This document shows positions 1 to 6,408 of a stretch of DNA of 9,216 bases, piece after piece. Position 1 is the first letter of the stretch. Each line of letters opens with the position of its first letter. The position numbers and the translations under genes were made by a program. Below the pieces are notes generated by a model. That model worked only from the letters and a program-made list of their open reading frames with translations, was not told where the DNA came from and ran no database searches. Source of the DNA: JANNFX01 sp031380225 (GTDB lineage Bacteria; Pseudomonadota; Alphaproteobacteria; Rhizobiales; Hyphomicrobiaceae); the NCBI GenBank assembly GCA_031380225.1, contig JANNFX010000010.1:1-9216 (forward strand). Reading direction: 5' to 3'.

Positions 1-115
1 CAACATCACCAGCCAGCAGCGCGTCGACTGCTTCCATCAACAGTGCCTTGCGGAACGTGACGTCACGCATTGCGCGGGCTTTGACCGTGTCTTTGATTGA
101 GCGTGTCAGGGGCAT
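1..115 (-). CDS. Second antitoxin-like HTH regulator, 5' part only (cut by left edge)
   Basis: An ATG at 115-113 lies one base after the stop codon of the XRE antitoxin (TAA, G, ATG) and opens a frame that stays open for 38 codons to the window edge. It starts MPLTRSIKDTVKARAMRD and continues through FRKALLMEAVDALLAGDV. From memory, this N-terminus (LTRxxKxTVxAR, RD, FRxALLxEAVxxLLxGDV) matches small HTH proteins of about 95-105 residues that often sit beside RelE/HigB-type toxins as antitoxin or regulator; their DNA-binding part is C-terminal and would lie outside the window. The near-zero spacing implies translational coupling to the antitoxin. It may be the antitoxin of a second module further left or a third component of this one. 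The family call is by recognition, not by search. Confidence 0.68.
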   Translation of the reverse strand, partial: MPLTRSIKDTVKARAMRDVTFRKALLMEAVDALLAGDV

Positions 116-116
116 C

Positions 117-419
117 TTAAACCAACCTCACCGAAATCGACTTCCCCACTGCAGACGCAGCCCGCACCAGAGTGTCGAGCTGAACGCGGTCATTGTCTGG
201 ATCGAGCAAACGGCCGAGCTGGCTTGCACTGGTTTTCATGCGCCGCGCCATCTCGGATTTGGAAATGTTTTGCGCTGCCATCTCATGCTCAATTTCCAGC
301 GCGAGCGCCCGCTTGATCGCGGTCGACGTGACAGCTTCGTAAAGCCCATCGGACTTGAGAAAACTGTCAAAGCTCTCGCCGATGTGCGGATTGCCCAATT
401 TCTTAGTCATCTTTTTCAT
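117..419 (-). CDS. higA: XRE-family antitoxin of a HigBA-type toxin-antitoxin module
   Basis: A 100-residue protein that should bind and neutralise the toxin encoded just upstream and, as is usual in type II modules, repress their common promoter. The N-terminal part (about residues 8-45, with GESFDSFLKSDGLYEAV followed by IKRALALEIEHEM) is typical of HigA-like antitoxins paired with Gp49-family toxins. A Cro/C1-type helix-turn-helix follows at about 50-72 (NISKSEMARRMKTSASQLGR), then the family-typical LLDPDND segment and a short C-terminal strand. The start codon lies 17 bases inside the end of the toxin gene, which indicates translational coupling; a second ATG at 410-408 is possible but the first has the more normal Shine-Dalgarno spacing. 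The order toxin first, antitoxin second is that of HigBA. The gene symbol is by type only. Confidence 0.88.
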   Translation of the reverse strand: MKKMTKKLGNPHIGESFDSFLKSDGLYEAVTSTAIKRALALEIEHEMAAQNISKSEMARRMKTSASQLGRLLDPDNDRVQLDTLVRAASAVGKSISVRLV

Positions 420-768
420 GGCACTTCACATCCTTCATGCGCGATTTGGCTAGGTCGAGGTCCCGGTCCGGCGTCTTTTGCGTCTTCTTGATGAAGCCAT
501 GCAGCAAGATCATTCTTGATCCGGCGATTACAAAAAATACTCGGGCGATCCGGCCATCGGAAATGTTCGATCGCACCTCATACAGTCCGCTTACGCCCGT
601 GATCGGCGCGCACTTGGGTTTGCCGACAGGCCAGCTGAATTCCAGCGTCGCAATATCCTCGCCGATAGTTTTCCGGTCCTCGCGAGCGAGTTCCATCAGC
701 CAATCGCGAACCGGCCGCCGTCCGTTGAGTGTCGCGTAGAAGGCTGCCTCAAGTGTGTTGCGGATCAT
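403..768 (-). CDS. higB: HigB/Gp49-family toxin (RelE-like mRNA interferase)
   Basis: The predicted product has 121 residues and belongs by motif to the phage-derived Gp49-like (HigB) branch of RelE-fold toxins, which cleave mRNA, usually on the ribosome. Diagnostic segments, numbered from the chosen start, are RPVRDWLMEL (about 18-27), GLYEVRS (61-67), ARVFFVI (75-81) and the signature ILLHGFIKKTQKTP (87-100). The frame also has an ATG at 783-781, but that codon lies only about five bases downstream of the proposed -10 box. The ATG at 768-766 has an AGGA Shine-Dalgarno six bases away, so I prefer it; the longer form would have 126 residues. The gene overlaps the antitoxin by 17 bases. No frameshift or missing core motif is seen, so the toxin is probably intact. 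Confidence 0.88.
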   Translation of the reverse strand: MIRNTLEAAFYATLNGRRPVRDWLMELAREDRKTIGEDIATLEFSWPVGKPKCAPITGVSGLYEVRSNISDGRIARVFFVIAGSRMILLHGFIKKTQKTPDRDLDLAKSRMKDVKCHEKDD

Positions 769-785
769 GGCCAGTCCTACCATTT

Positions 786-797
786 AAGGTATACCTT
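786..797. promoter_or_regulatory. 12-bp perfect palindrome, probable antitoxin operator
   Basis: AAGGTATACCTT is a perfect palindrome just upstream of the toxin start. GGTATACC-type palindromes in this position are what XRE/HigA-type antitoxin dimers commonly bind. A second copy of the half-site GGTATA stands at 817-822. The palindrome overlaps the -10 box of the possible toxin promoter on the minus strand and the first two bases of the plus-strand -35 box facing sucD. Binding by this antitoxin is inferred from position and symmetry. Confidence 0.65.
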
Positions 798-814
798 GAG
801 AGGGCAGTTGTCTA
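788..814 (-). promoter_or_regulatory. Possible promoter of the toxin-antitoxin operon
   Basis: On the minus strand TAGACA (814-809; 5 of 6 to the sigma-70 -35 consensus) is followed after 15 bp by TATACC (793-788; 4 of 6 to the -10 consensus). The spacing is short and the match only fair. The position, with a start point about 12 bases before the toxin ATG and an operator on top of it, is what an autoregulated TA promoter would have. Confidence 0.42.
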
Positions 815-824
815 ACGGTATATT
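796..824 (+). promoter_or_regulatory. Probable sigma-70-type promoter of the sucD-sucA-sucB operon
   Basis: TTGAGA (796-801; 5 of 6 to consensus), exactly 17 bp, then TATATT (819-824; 5 of 6). Transcription would start near 831 and give a leader of about 115 bases before sucD. It is the best promoter-like pair I found on the plus strand between the TA module and sucD. The -35 box shares two bases with the 12-bp palindrome of the TA module, and the -10 box overlaps a second GGTATA half-site. The sequence match is direct; activity is inferred. Confidence 0.58.
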
Positions 825-916
825 GGAGTGGCTGCGATCACATCTGTGGTTCATCCCTTCGTCGCTCTTGATGCAGCGCACAAATCGGACCAAATACCTC
901 TATAGATATGGTTTTT

Positions 917-939
917 GGGGTCCTACCCCGGCAGGGGTA
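917..939 (+). promoter_or_regulatory. Two mutually exclusive hairpins over the sucD ribosome binding site
   Basis: The order is GGGGT (917-921), CCT, ACCCC (925-929), GGCA, GGGGT (934-938). The central ACCCC can pair with either flanking GGGGT. The downstream pairing extends to TACCCC/GGGGTA (924-929 with 934-939, 4-base loop) and hides the sucD Shine-Dalgarno AGGGG (933-937), which lies 8 bases before the ATG at 946. The upstream pairing (3-base loop) would leave it free. The complementarity is exact; any switching is inference. Confidence 0.5.
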
Positions 940-945
940 ACAAAC

Positions 946-1848
946 ATGTCCGTTCTGATCGACAAGTCGACGATTACCATCTGTCAGGGCCTAACCGGCA
1001 GCCAGGGGACCTTCCACACCAAGCAGGCGATGGCCTATGGGACCAAGGTGGCGGGCGGCGTAACCCCTGGAAAAGGCGGCACAAAACCGGCCGACCCCGA
1101 GCTCGCCAACGTGCCGTTATTCGACACTGTGCTGGACGCCAAGACGGCCACCAACGCCACTGCCACTGCCATTTACGTGCCGCCGCCGTTCGCGGCCGAC
1201 GCCATTCTGGAAGCCATCGATGCGGACATGCCGCTGATCATCTGCATCACCGAAGGCATTCCGGTGCTCGACATGGTACGTGTCAAACGCGCGCTAGCCG
1301 GCTCGAAATCGCGCCTTGTCGGTCCCAATTGCCCCGGCGTACTGACGCCGAACGAATGCAAAATCGGCATTATGCCGGGCAACATCTTCAAAAAAGGCAC
1401 GGTCGGCATTGTTTCGCGTTCTGGAACATTGACTTACGAAGCCGTCAAACAAACAACCGATGCCGGGCTTGGCCAGACAACGGCTGTCGGCATTGGCGGC
1501 GATCCGGTCAAAGGCACCGAATTCATTGACGTGCTGGACCTGTTTTTGTCTGACCCTGCAACGCAATCGATTATTATGATTGGTGAAATCGGTGGCTCGG
1601 CCGAAGAAGAAGCCGCAGAGTTCCTAAGATCCGAAGCCAAAAAAGGCCGTAAAAAGCCTATGACCGGTTTTATCGCGGGCGCGTCGGCACCTCCCGGCCG
1701 CCGAATGGGACATGCCGGCGCCATTATCTCAGGCGGCAAAGGCCGCGCCGAAGACAAGATCGCAGCGATGCAGGAGGCCGGCATCGCCATGGCCGACAGC
1801 CCGGCATCGCTTGGCACAACGTTGGTCGAAGTATTGAAGCGCCGCTAG
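946..1848 (+). CDS. sucD: Succinate-CoA ligase (succinyl-CoA synthetase), alpha subunit
   Basis: The 300-residue alpha subunit works with SucC to convert succinyl-CoA, phosphate and ADP or GDP into succinate, CoA and a nucleoside triphosphate in the cytosolic TCA cycle. Visible marks are the CoA-binding segment GLTGSQGTFHT (15-25), the AYGTKVAGGVTPGKGG stretch (30-45), VGPNCPGVLTP (125-135), VSRSGTLTYE (156-165), GIGGDPVKGTEF (182-193) and the phosphohistidine loop GHAGAIISGGKG with the catalytic His at 256. Length is near the usual 290-300. The ATG at 946 is chosen because the family begins MSxLIDK here and AGGGG stands 8 bases before it; the frame is open further upstream but unlike the family. 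A few extra residues (about 46-57) follow GKGG where relatives have a shorter loop. Its partner gene sucC, normally adjacent upstream, is not in the window; a TA module stands there instead. Confidence 0.97.
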   Translation: MSVLIDKSTITICQGLTGSQGTFHTKQAMAYGTKVAGGVTPGKGGTKPADPELANVPLFDTVLDAKTATNATATAIYVPPPFAADAILEAIDADMPLIICITEGIPVLDMVRVKRALAGSKSRLVGPNCPGVLTPNECKIGIMPGNIFKKGTVGIVSRSGTLTYEAVKQTTDAGLGQTTAVGIGGDPVKGTEFIDVLDLFLSDPATQSIIMIGEIGGSAEEEAAEFLRSEAKKGRKKPMTGFIAGASAPPGRRMGHAGAIISGGKGRAEDKIAAMQEAGIAMADSPASLGTTLVEVLKRR

Positions 1849-1914
1849 CAGCTAGCGGAACGTTTAAGTTGTAATGCGCGCTGCGATGTCGTTGCGCGTG
1901 CCGTAGCGGACGCC

Positions 1915-1955
1915 CAGGCGGGCGGCCGCGTTCAACGCCTGTTTGAACAAAGGTG
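1915..1955 (+). promoter_or_regulatory. Structured sucA leader and ribosome binding site
   Basis: A perfect 6-bp hairpin, GTTCAA (1930-1935) with TTGAAC (1943-1948) and a 7-base loop, ends directly before the Shine-Dalgarno AAAGGTGA (from 1949), which serves the ATG at 1960. The loop contains CGCCTG (1936-1941), the exact complement of CAGGCG (1915-1920). The two pairings interlock in pseudoknot order, but only one base joins CGCCTG to TTGAAC, so they are more likely alternatives than simultaneous. Confidence 0.4.
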
Positions 1956-1959
1956 ATCA

Positions 1960-4935
1960 ATGTCACGTCAGGCTCTAAATGAAGGCTTTCTCAGAACATC
2001 GTTTCTGCATGGGCCGAACGCAGCCTACATCGAAGATATGCAGGACCAGTATGAGCGCAACCCGGGTTCAGTTCCCGACGATTGGCGCGCATTCTTTGAA
2101 AGCCTAAAATCGGAAAATGCGGCGCCTATTCTCGACGACACCGCCGGCGGTCCGACTTGGGGCGTGCCGCTGACCGAACTCATAACAAATGCAAACGGCG
2201 CCACAGCCGAATTGGCATCGGCGTTTGGGACCGGTTTTGAGCCGCCAGCGGTCGCCAACCGCGTCCGTGACCGCATCAGCCAGAAAGCGCAGGAAGCTGG
2301 CGTCGAAGTCTCGCTGGCTGCAACCCAGCGCGCCACTCAAGACAGCATCCGCGCGTTGATGATGATCCGCAGCTATCGCGTGCTCGGCCATTTGGCCGCC
2401 GATCTCGATCCGTTGGGGCTTGCAGACCGCGCGGTGCATAAAGAATTGAAGCCAGAAACATATGGATTCACGCCGGCCGACCTCGACCGGCCAATTTTCA
2501 TAGATCGCTACCTCGGCCTCGAAACCGCGACCGTCCGCCAGATCATGCAGATTTTGCGCCGGACCTATTGCGGACGCATCGGCTATCAGTTCATGCACAT
2601 CACGGCTCCGGCGCAAAAGTCGTGGATCCAACAGCGCATCGAAGATAAAGGCGTCAACTTCACCGAACAGGGCAAGCGCGCGATCCTGACCAAACTTGTC
2701 GAGGCTGAAACCTTCGAAAAGTTCTGCGATGTGCGCTACACTGGTACCAAGCGCTTCGGCCTCGATGGTGGGGAAGCGATGATCCCGGCGCTTGAACAGA
2801 TCATCAAACGCGGCGGTCAGCTGGGTGTCAAAGAAATCATCATCGGCATGGCACACCGCGGCCGGCTGAACGTGCTCAGCAATGTGATGGGCAAGCCGTT
2901 TCGGGCACTGTTCAACGAATTCAAAGGCGGCTCGTGGAAGCCTGAAGAAGTCGAAGGCTCCGGCGACGTCAAATACCATTTGGGCGCCTCATCAGACCGC
3001 GCGTTTGACGGCAACACCGTTCACTTGTCGCTGACGGCTAACCCATCGCATCTTGAGATTGTCGATCCGGTTGTGTTGGGGAAAGTCCGCGCCAAGCAAG
3101 ATCAACACGGCTGCGAACCGGGAGAACGCACGCCGGTGATGCCACTCCTCATTCATGGTGACGCGGCGTTTGCGGGCCAGGGTGTGGTGGCCGAGTGCTT
3201 CGGATTATCGGGATTGAAGGGCCACCGCACCGGCGGCTCGATCCACTTTATCATCAACAACCAGATCGGCTTTACCACCAACCCGCGCTATTCGCGCTCA
3301 TCTCCCTATTGCTCCGACATGGCGCGCATGATCGAGGCGCCGATTTTACACGTCAACGGCGACGACCCTGAAGCCGTCGTGCATTGCGCCAAGATCGCAA
3401 CCGAATTCCGGCAGACATTCCAGAAGCCGGTTGTTATCGACATGTTCTGCTACCGGCGGTTCGGTCACAACGAAACCGACGAGCCGGCGTTCACGCAGCC
3501 GATCATGTACCGCAAGATCAAATCGCACCCCTCGACGTCTGAATTGTATCAGCGCAAGTTGATCAGCGAGGGCGTGGTCACCTCCGAAAGTGCCGAAGCG
3601 ATCCGGGCCGAGTTCCGCCAAAAACTCGAAGTCGAATTTGAATTGGCAGGCACTTACAAACCTAACAAGGCCGATTGGCTCGACGGCCGCTGGTCTGGCA
3701 TAGGGTTTGCCGACGACGAAGCGCGCCGCGGCTCAACCGCTGTCGACGACGCGGTGTTGAAGGATATCGGCCGCCGCATCACGGCGTTGCCGGCGGACTT
3801 CGAGGCCCACAAAGGCGTCGTCAAGCTGCTTGAGAAGCGCCGCGAAATGATCAATTCCGGCGAAGGCATCGACTGGGCGATGGCAGAGCACATGGCTTTT
3901 GGCTCGCTGTTGGTTGAAGGCGTGCCGGTGCGCTTGTCAGGCCAGGACTGCGAGCGCGGGACGTTCTCGCAACGCCATTCCGTCTTGATCGACCAGGATA
4001 CCGAGCGGCGCTACACGCCACTGCGCCACATCGCGCCCGATCAGAGCCGCTTCGAAGTTGTCAACTCCATGCTGTCGGAAGAAGCCGTGCTCGGATTTGA
4101 ATATGGCTATTCGCTAGCTGAGCCGAATGCGCTCGTGATGTGGGAAGCGCAATTCGGCGACTTCGCCAATGGCGCGCAGGTGATCTTCGACCAGTTCCTC
4201 TCATCGGGTGAACGCAAATGGTTGCGCATGTCAGGCCTCGTTTGCCTGTTGCCGCATGGCTACGAAGGACAAGGCCCGGAACATTCCTCAGCTCGCCTCG
4301 AACGATTCTTACAGCTGTGCGCCGAAGACAATTGGCAGGTGGCAAACTGCACCACGCCGGCGAACTATTTCCACATTCTGCGCCGCCAAGTGCATCGCAA
4401 TTTCCGTAAGCCGCTAATTCTGATGACGCCGAAGTCCCTGCTGCGCCATAAGCGGGCGACATCGTCTCTATTCGAATTCGGGCCGGGCTCTAGCTTCCAT
4501 CGCATCTTCTGGGATGATGCGCAGTGGAAGCCGGATCAGAAAATTAAGCTCGTCGCCGACGACAAGATCAAACGCGTCGTGTTGTGCAGTGGCAAGATCT
4601 ACTACGATCTTTACGAGACGCGCGAGGCGGAGAATATCGACAATGTTTATCTGATGCGTGTCGAGCAGCTCTATCCGGTGCCGGTGCGGACGCTCATGAC
4701 CGAGCTGTCACGGTTCAGGAACGCGGAAATAGTATGGTGCCAGGAAGAACCCAAGAACATGGGTGCTTGGACCTTTATAGGGCCGAATATTGAATGGGTG
4801 CTGGATCAGATCAAACATATGGTCCGGCATGTTCGCTACACTGGCCGGCCCGCGTCCGCTTCGACCGCAACCGGCCAAATGAGCAAGCATCTGCTCGAAC
4901 AAAAAACACTCGTACTTGACGCACTTAAAGGTTGA
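1960..4935 (+). CDS. sucA: 2-oxoglutarate dehydrogenase E1 component
   Basis: Thiamine diphosphate-dependent E1, 991 residues, decarboxylates 2-oxoglutarate and passes the succinyl group to the lipoyl arm of SucB. The N-terminus (FLHGPNAAYIEDMQDQYERN, about 15-34, then DDWRAFFESL) is the conserved segment known to contact E2. The core includes MAHRGRLNVLSNVMG (297-311), SLTANPSHLEIVDPVVLGK, the cofactor motif HGDAAFAGQG (399-408) ending in NNQIGF (433-438), and RRFGHNETDEPAF (499-511). The pyrimidine-binding domain shows SGQDCERGTFSQRH (660-673) and LPHGYEGQGPEHSSARLERF; the C-terminal domain has LMTPKSLLRHK (821-831). The ATG at 1960 follows a strong Shine-Dalgarno. The length fits rhizobial homologues, which are longer than the 933-residue E. 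coli enzyme. It lies 111 bp after sucD and 42 bp before sucB, so one operon is likely. Confidence 0.98.
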   Translation: MSRQALNEGFLRTSFLHGPNAAYIEDMQDQYERNPGSVPDDWRAFFESLKSENAAPILDDTAGGPTWGVPLTELITNANGATAELASAFGTGFEPPAVANRVRDRISQKAQEAGVEVSLAATQRATQDSIRALMMIRSYRVLGHLAADLDPLGLADRAVHKELKPETYGFTPADLDRPIFIDRYLGLETATVRQIMQILRRTYCGRIGYQFMHITAPAQKSWIQQRIEDKGVNFTEQGKRAILTKLVEAETFEKFCDVRYTGTKRFGLDGGEAMIPALEQIIKRGGQLGVKEIIIGMAHRGRLNVLSNVMGKPFRALFNEFKGGSWKPEEVEGSGDVKYHLGASSDRAFDGNTVHLSLTANPSHLEIVDPVVLGKVRAKQDQHGCEPGERTPVMPLLIHGDAAFAGQGVVAECFGLSGLKGHRTGGSIHFIINNQIGFTTNPRYSRSSPYCSDMARMIEAPILHVNGDDPEAVVHCAKIATEFRQTFQKPVVIDMFCYRRFGHNETDEPAFTQPIMYRKIKSHPSTSELYQRKLISEGVVTSESAEAIRAEFRQKLEVEFELAGTYKPNKADWLDGRWSGIGFADDEARRGSTAVDDAVLKDIGRRITALPADFEAHKGVVKLLEKRREMINSGEGIDWAMAEHMAFGSLLVEGVPVRLSGQDCERGTFSQRHSVLIDQDTERRYTPLRHIAPDQSRFEVVNSMLSEEAVLGFEYGYSLAEPNALVMWEAQFGDFANGAQVIFDQFLSSGERKWLRMSGLVCLLPHGYEGQGPEHSSARLERFLQLCAEDNWQVANCTTPANYFHILRRQVHRNFRKPLILMTPKSLLRHKRATSSLFEFGPGSSFHRIFWDDAQWKPDQKIKLVADDKIKRVVLCSGKIYYDLYETREAENIDNVYLMRVEQLYPVPVRTLMTELSRFRNAEIVWCQEEPKNMGAWTFIGPNIEWVLDQIKHMVRHVRYTGRPASASTATGQMSKHLLEQKTLVLDALKG

Positions 4936-4950
4936 GACTGATCGAAGTAT

Positions 4951-4972
4951 GAGCCCATCTGGCTCTGTGAGG
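4951..4972 (+). promoter_or_regulatory. Short hairpin directly before the sucB ribosome binding site
   Basis: GAGCC (4951-4955), CATCT, GGCTC (4961-4965) is a perfect 5-bp stem with a 5-base loop. It ends two bases before the Shine-Dalgarno GAGGA (4969-4973 region, within GTGAGGAT) for the ATG at 4978. It lies in the 42-bp sucA-sucB gap. It lacks a T-run, so it is not a typical terminator; it could tune sucB translation or be chance. Confidence 0.3.
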
Positions 4973-4977
4973 ATATC

Positions 4978-6342
4978 ATGGGCATAGAAATTCGCGTTCC
5001 AACTCTCGGCGAAAGCATCAGCGAGGCGACGGTCGCCAACTGGCTCAAGAAGCCTGGCGATGTGGTCAAAGCTGATGAGCCGTTGGTCGAATTAGAAACT
5101 GACAAAGTCGCGGTCGAGGTTCCGTCTCCAATGGCTGGCGTCCTCGAATCGATTGCCGCTGAAAAGGGCGCCGTGGTTGCGATTGGCGCGATTCTTGGTT
5201 CGATCAAATCCGGCGCGAGCACTGCGGCTCCTCAAGCACCAAGTGCTGCTGCCAAGCCAGCGCCCGAGTTAAAGACTGCTGCCGCACCCGCGAAGGCCGA
5301 AGCCGCGCCGCAAAAGGCAGCGTCGGCAAAGCCAACGGCATCTGCGGCTGAGCCCCCACTACCACCGTCGTCACGCAAGACCCTCGCTGAGGCTGGAATT
5401 GATCCGAGTGGCATCGCTGGGTCGGGCAAGCGCGGACAGGTTTTGAAGGAAGACGCGATTGCAGCCATTGCGCGGCAATTGCGGCCTGAACCGGAACCCA
5501 TTGAGCTTCGCGATCAGCCAATAACTGAGCTTCGTGAGCTGCTGCCAAAGCCGGCATCGGTACCGGCTCCCGTGCCTTCGTCGAAAGCGATCTCGTCTGC
5601 GCCGGTAGCACACCTTCGCCTGCCGGTTGCGCCGAACGATGCGCCGCGCGAAGAGCGGGTCAAGCTGACCCGGCTGCGCCAGACCATCGCCCGCCGCTTG
5701 AAAGACGCGCAGAACACGGCTGCCATGCTGACGACATTTAACGACGTCGACATGAGCGCGGTCATGGCCATGCGCACGACCTACAAAGATCTGTTTGAAA
5801 AGCGTCACGGAATTAAACTTGGCTTCATGGGCTTTTTTGTCAAAGCCTGCATTCAGGCGTTGCGCGATATCCCATCGGTGAATGCCGAGATCGACGGCGA
5901 TGAAATCGTTTACAAGAACTACTATCACATCGGCGTCGCGGTCGGTACCGAACGCGGACTGGTGGTGCCGGTGCTACGTGAAGCCGACCGCATGAGCTTG
6001 GCCGAAGTCGAAACTCAGATTTCTGATTTCGGCCGCCGCGCGCGTGACGGAAAACTCGCCATCGAAGATATGCTGGGTGGAACCTTCACGATCTCGAACG
6101 GCGGGGTTTATGGCTCGATGCTATCGACGCCGATCCTGAACGCGCCGCAGTCTGGCATTCTTGGCATGCACCGCATTGAAGAACGTCCTGTCGTCAAGAA
6201 TGGCCAGATCGTTGCACGGCCGATGATGTATCTGGCACTTTCATATGATCATCGCTTGGTTGACGGCCGCGAGGCGGTGTCGTTCCTCGTGCGTGTCAAG
6301 GAATGTCTCGAAGACCCGCAACGGTTTATATTAGAGTTGTGA
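4978..6342 (+). CDS. sucB: 2-oxoglutarate dehydrogenase E2 (dihydrolipoyllysine succinyltransferase)
   Basis: A 454-residue E2 core of the 2-oxoglutarate dehydrogenase complex; it moves the succinyl group from the lipoyl arm to CoA. An N-terminal lipoyl domain (about 2-76) carries the lipoylation lysine K43 within ELETDKVAVEV. An Ala/Pro/Lys-rich linker (about 79-127) leads to the peripheral subunit-binding domain (about 128-165, SRKTLAEAGIDPSGIAGSGKRG), which holds E1/E3. A second linker of about 60 residues (168-226), Pro-rich with an ELRD/ELRE near-repeat, is longer than I expect for this family. The catalytic domain starts at about 227 (RVKLTRLRQTIARRLKDAQ) and ends with SYDHRLVDGREAV, giving the active-site pair H425 and D429. 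The ATG at 4978 follows GAGGA. The FTISNGGVYGSML motif supports succinyltransferase rather than another E2. Confidence 0.97.
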   Translation: MGIEIRVPTLGESISEATVANWLKKPGDVVKADEPLVELETDKVAVEVPSPMAGVLESIAAEKGAVVAIGAILGSIKSGASTAAPQAPSAAAKPAPELKTAAAPAKAEAAPQKAASAKPTASAAEPPLPPSSRKTLAEAGIDPSGIAGSGKRGQVLKEDAIAAIARQLRPEPEPIELRDQPITELRELLPKPASVPAPVPSSKAISSAPVAHLRLPVAPNDAPREERVKLTRLRQTIARRLKDAQNTAAMLTTFNDVDMSAVMAMRTTYKDLFEKRHGIKLGFMGFFVKACIQALRDIPSVNAEIDGDEIVYKNYYHIGVAVGTERGLVVPVLREADRMSLAEVETQISDFGRRARDGKLAIEDMLGGTFTISNGGVYGSMLSTPILNAPQSGILGMHRIEERPVVKNGQIVARPMMYLALSYDHRLVDGREAVSFLVRVKECLEDPQRFILEL

Positions 6343-6343
6343 C

Positions 6344-6389
6344 GGGGACATGAACGAATGCCCTTCACTTGCATTCGGATCGTGTCCCC
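6344..6389. repeat. Imperfect inverted repeat directly after sucB
   Basis: GGGGACA plus GAATGC on the left arm (6344-6361) match TGTCCCC and GCATTC on the right arm (6371-6389), with a 9-base loop and a small mismatched middle. It begins two bases after the sucB stop. It could end or stabilise the suc transcript, but no T-run follows, so I list it as a palindromic repeat rather than an intrinsic terminator. It is the first of three such elements in the 330-bp sucB-lpdA gap, which otherwise shows no gene. Confidence 0.65.
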
Positions 6390-6408
6390 AGACTATTGCG
6401 CATAAGTT

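Noticed and set aside
48..739. Plus-strand open frames of 147 and 100 codons across the TA genes
   Set aside because: They are antisense to the well-recognised toxin and antitoxin, have no family resemblance and no ribosome binding sites.
799..860. tRNA-like pieces (AACGGTAT resembling a D-loop, GGTTCATCCC resembling a T-arm)
   Set aside because: No 7-bp acceptor stem, no 5-bp anticodon stem with a 7-base loop and no CCA end can be placed around them; the similarity looks accidental.
796..945. The sucD frame is open for 50 codons upstream of the ATG at 946, suggesting a longer protein
   Set aside because: The only far-upstream start is the TTG inside the proposed -35 box, the encoded residues resemble nothing in the SucD family, and the ATG at 946 has a Shine-Dalgarno and gives the normal family start.
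2104..2979. A 291-codon minus-strand frame within sucA
   Set aside because: It is a codon-bias shadow of sucA; the sequence is His/Arg/Ala-rich without recognisable motifs. The same applies to the minus-strand frames within sucB (5371-5928) and lpdA (7366-7920).
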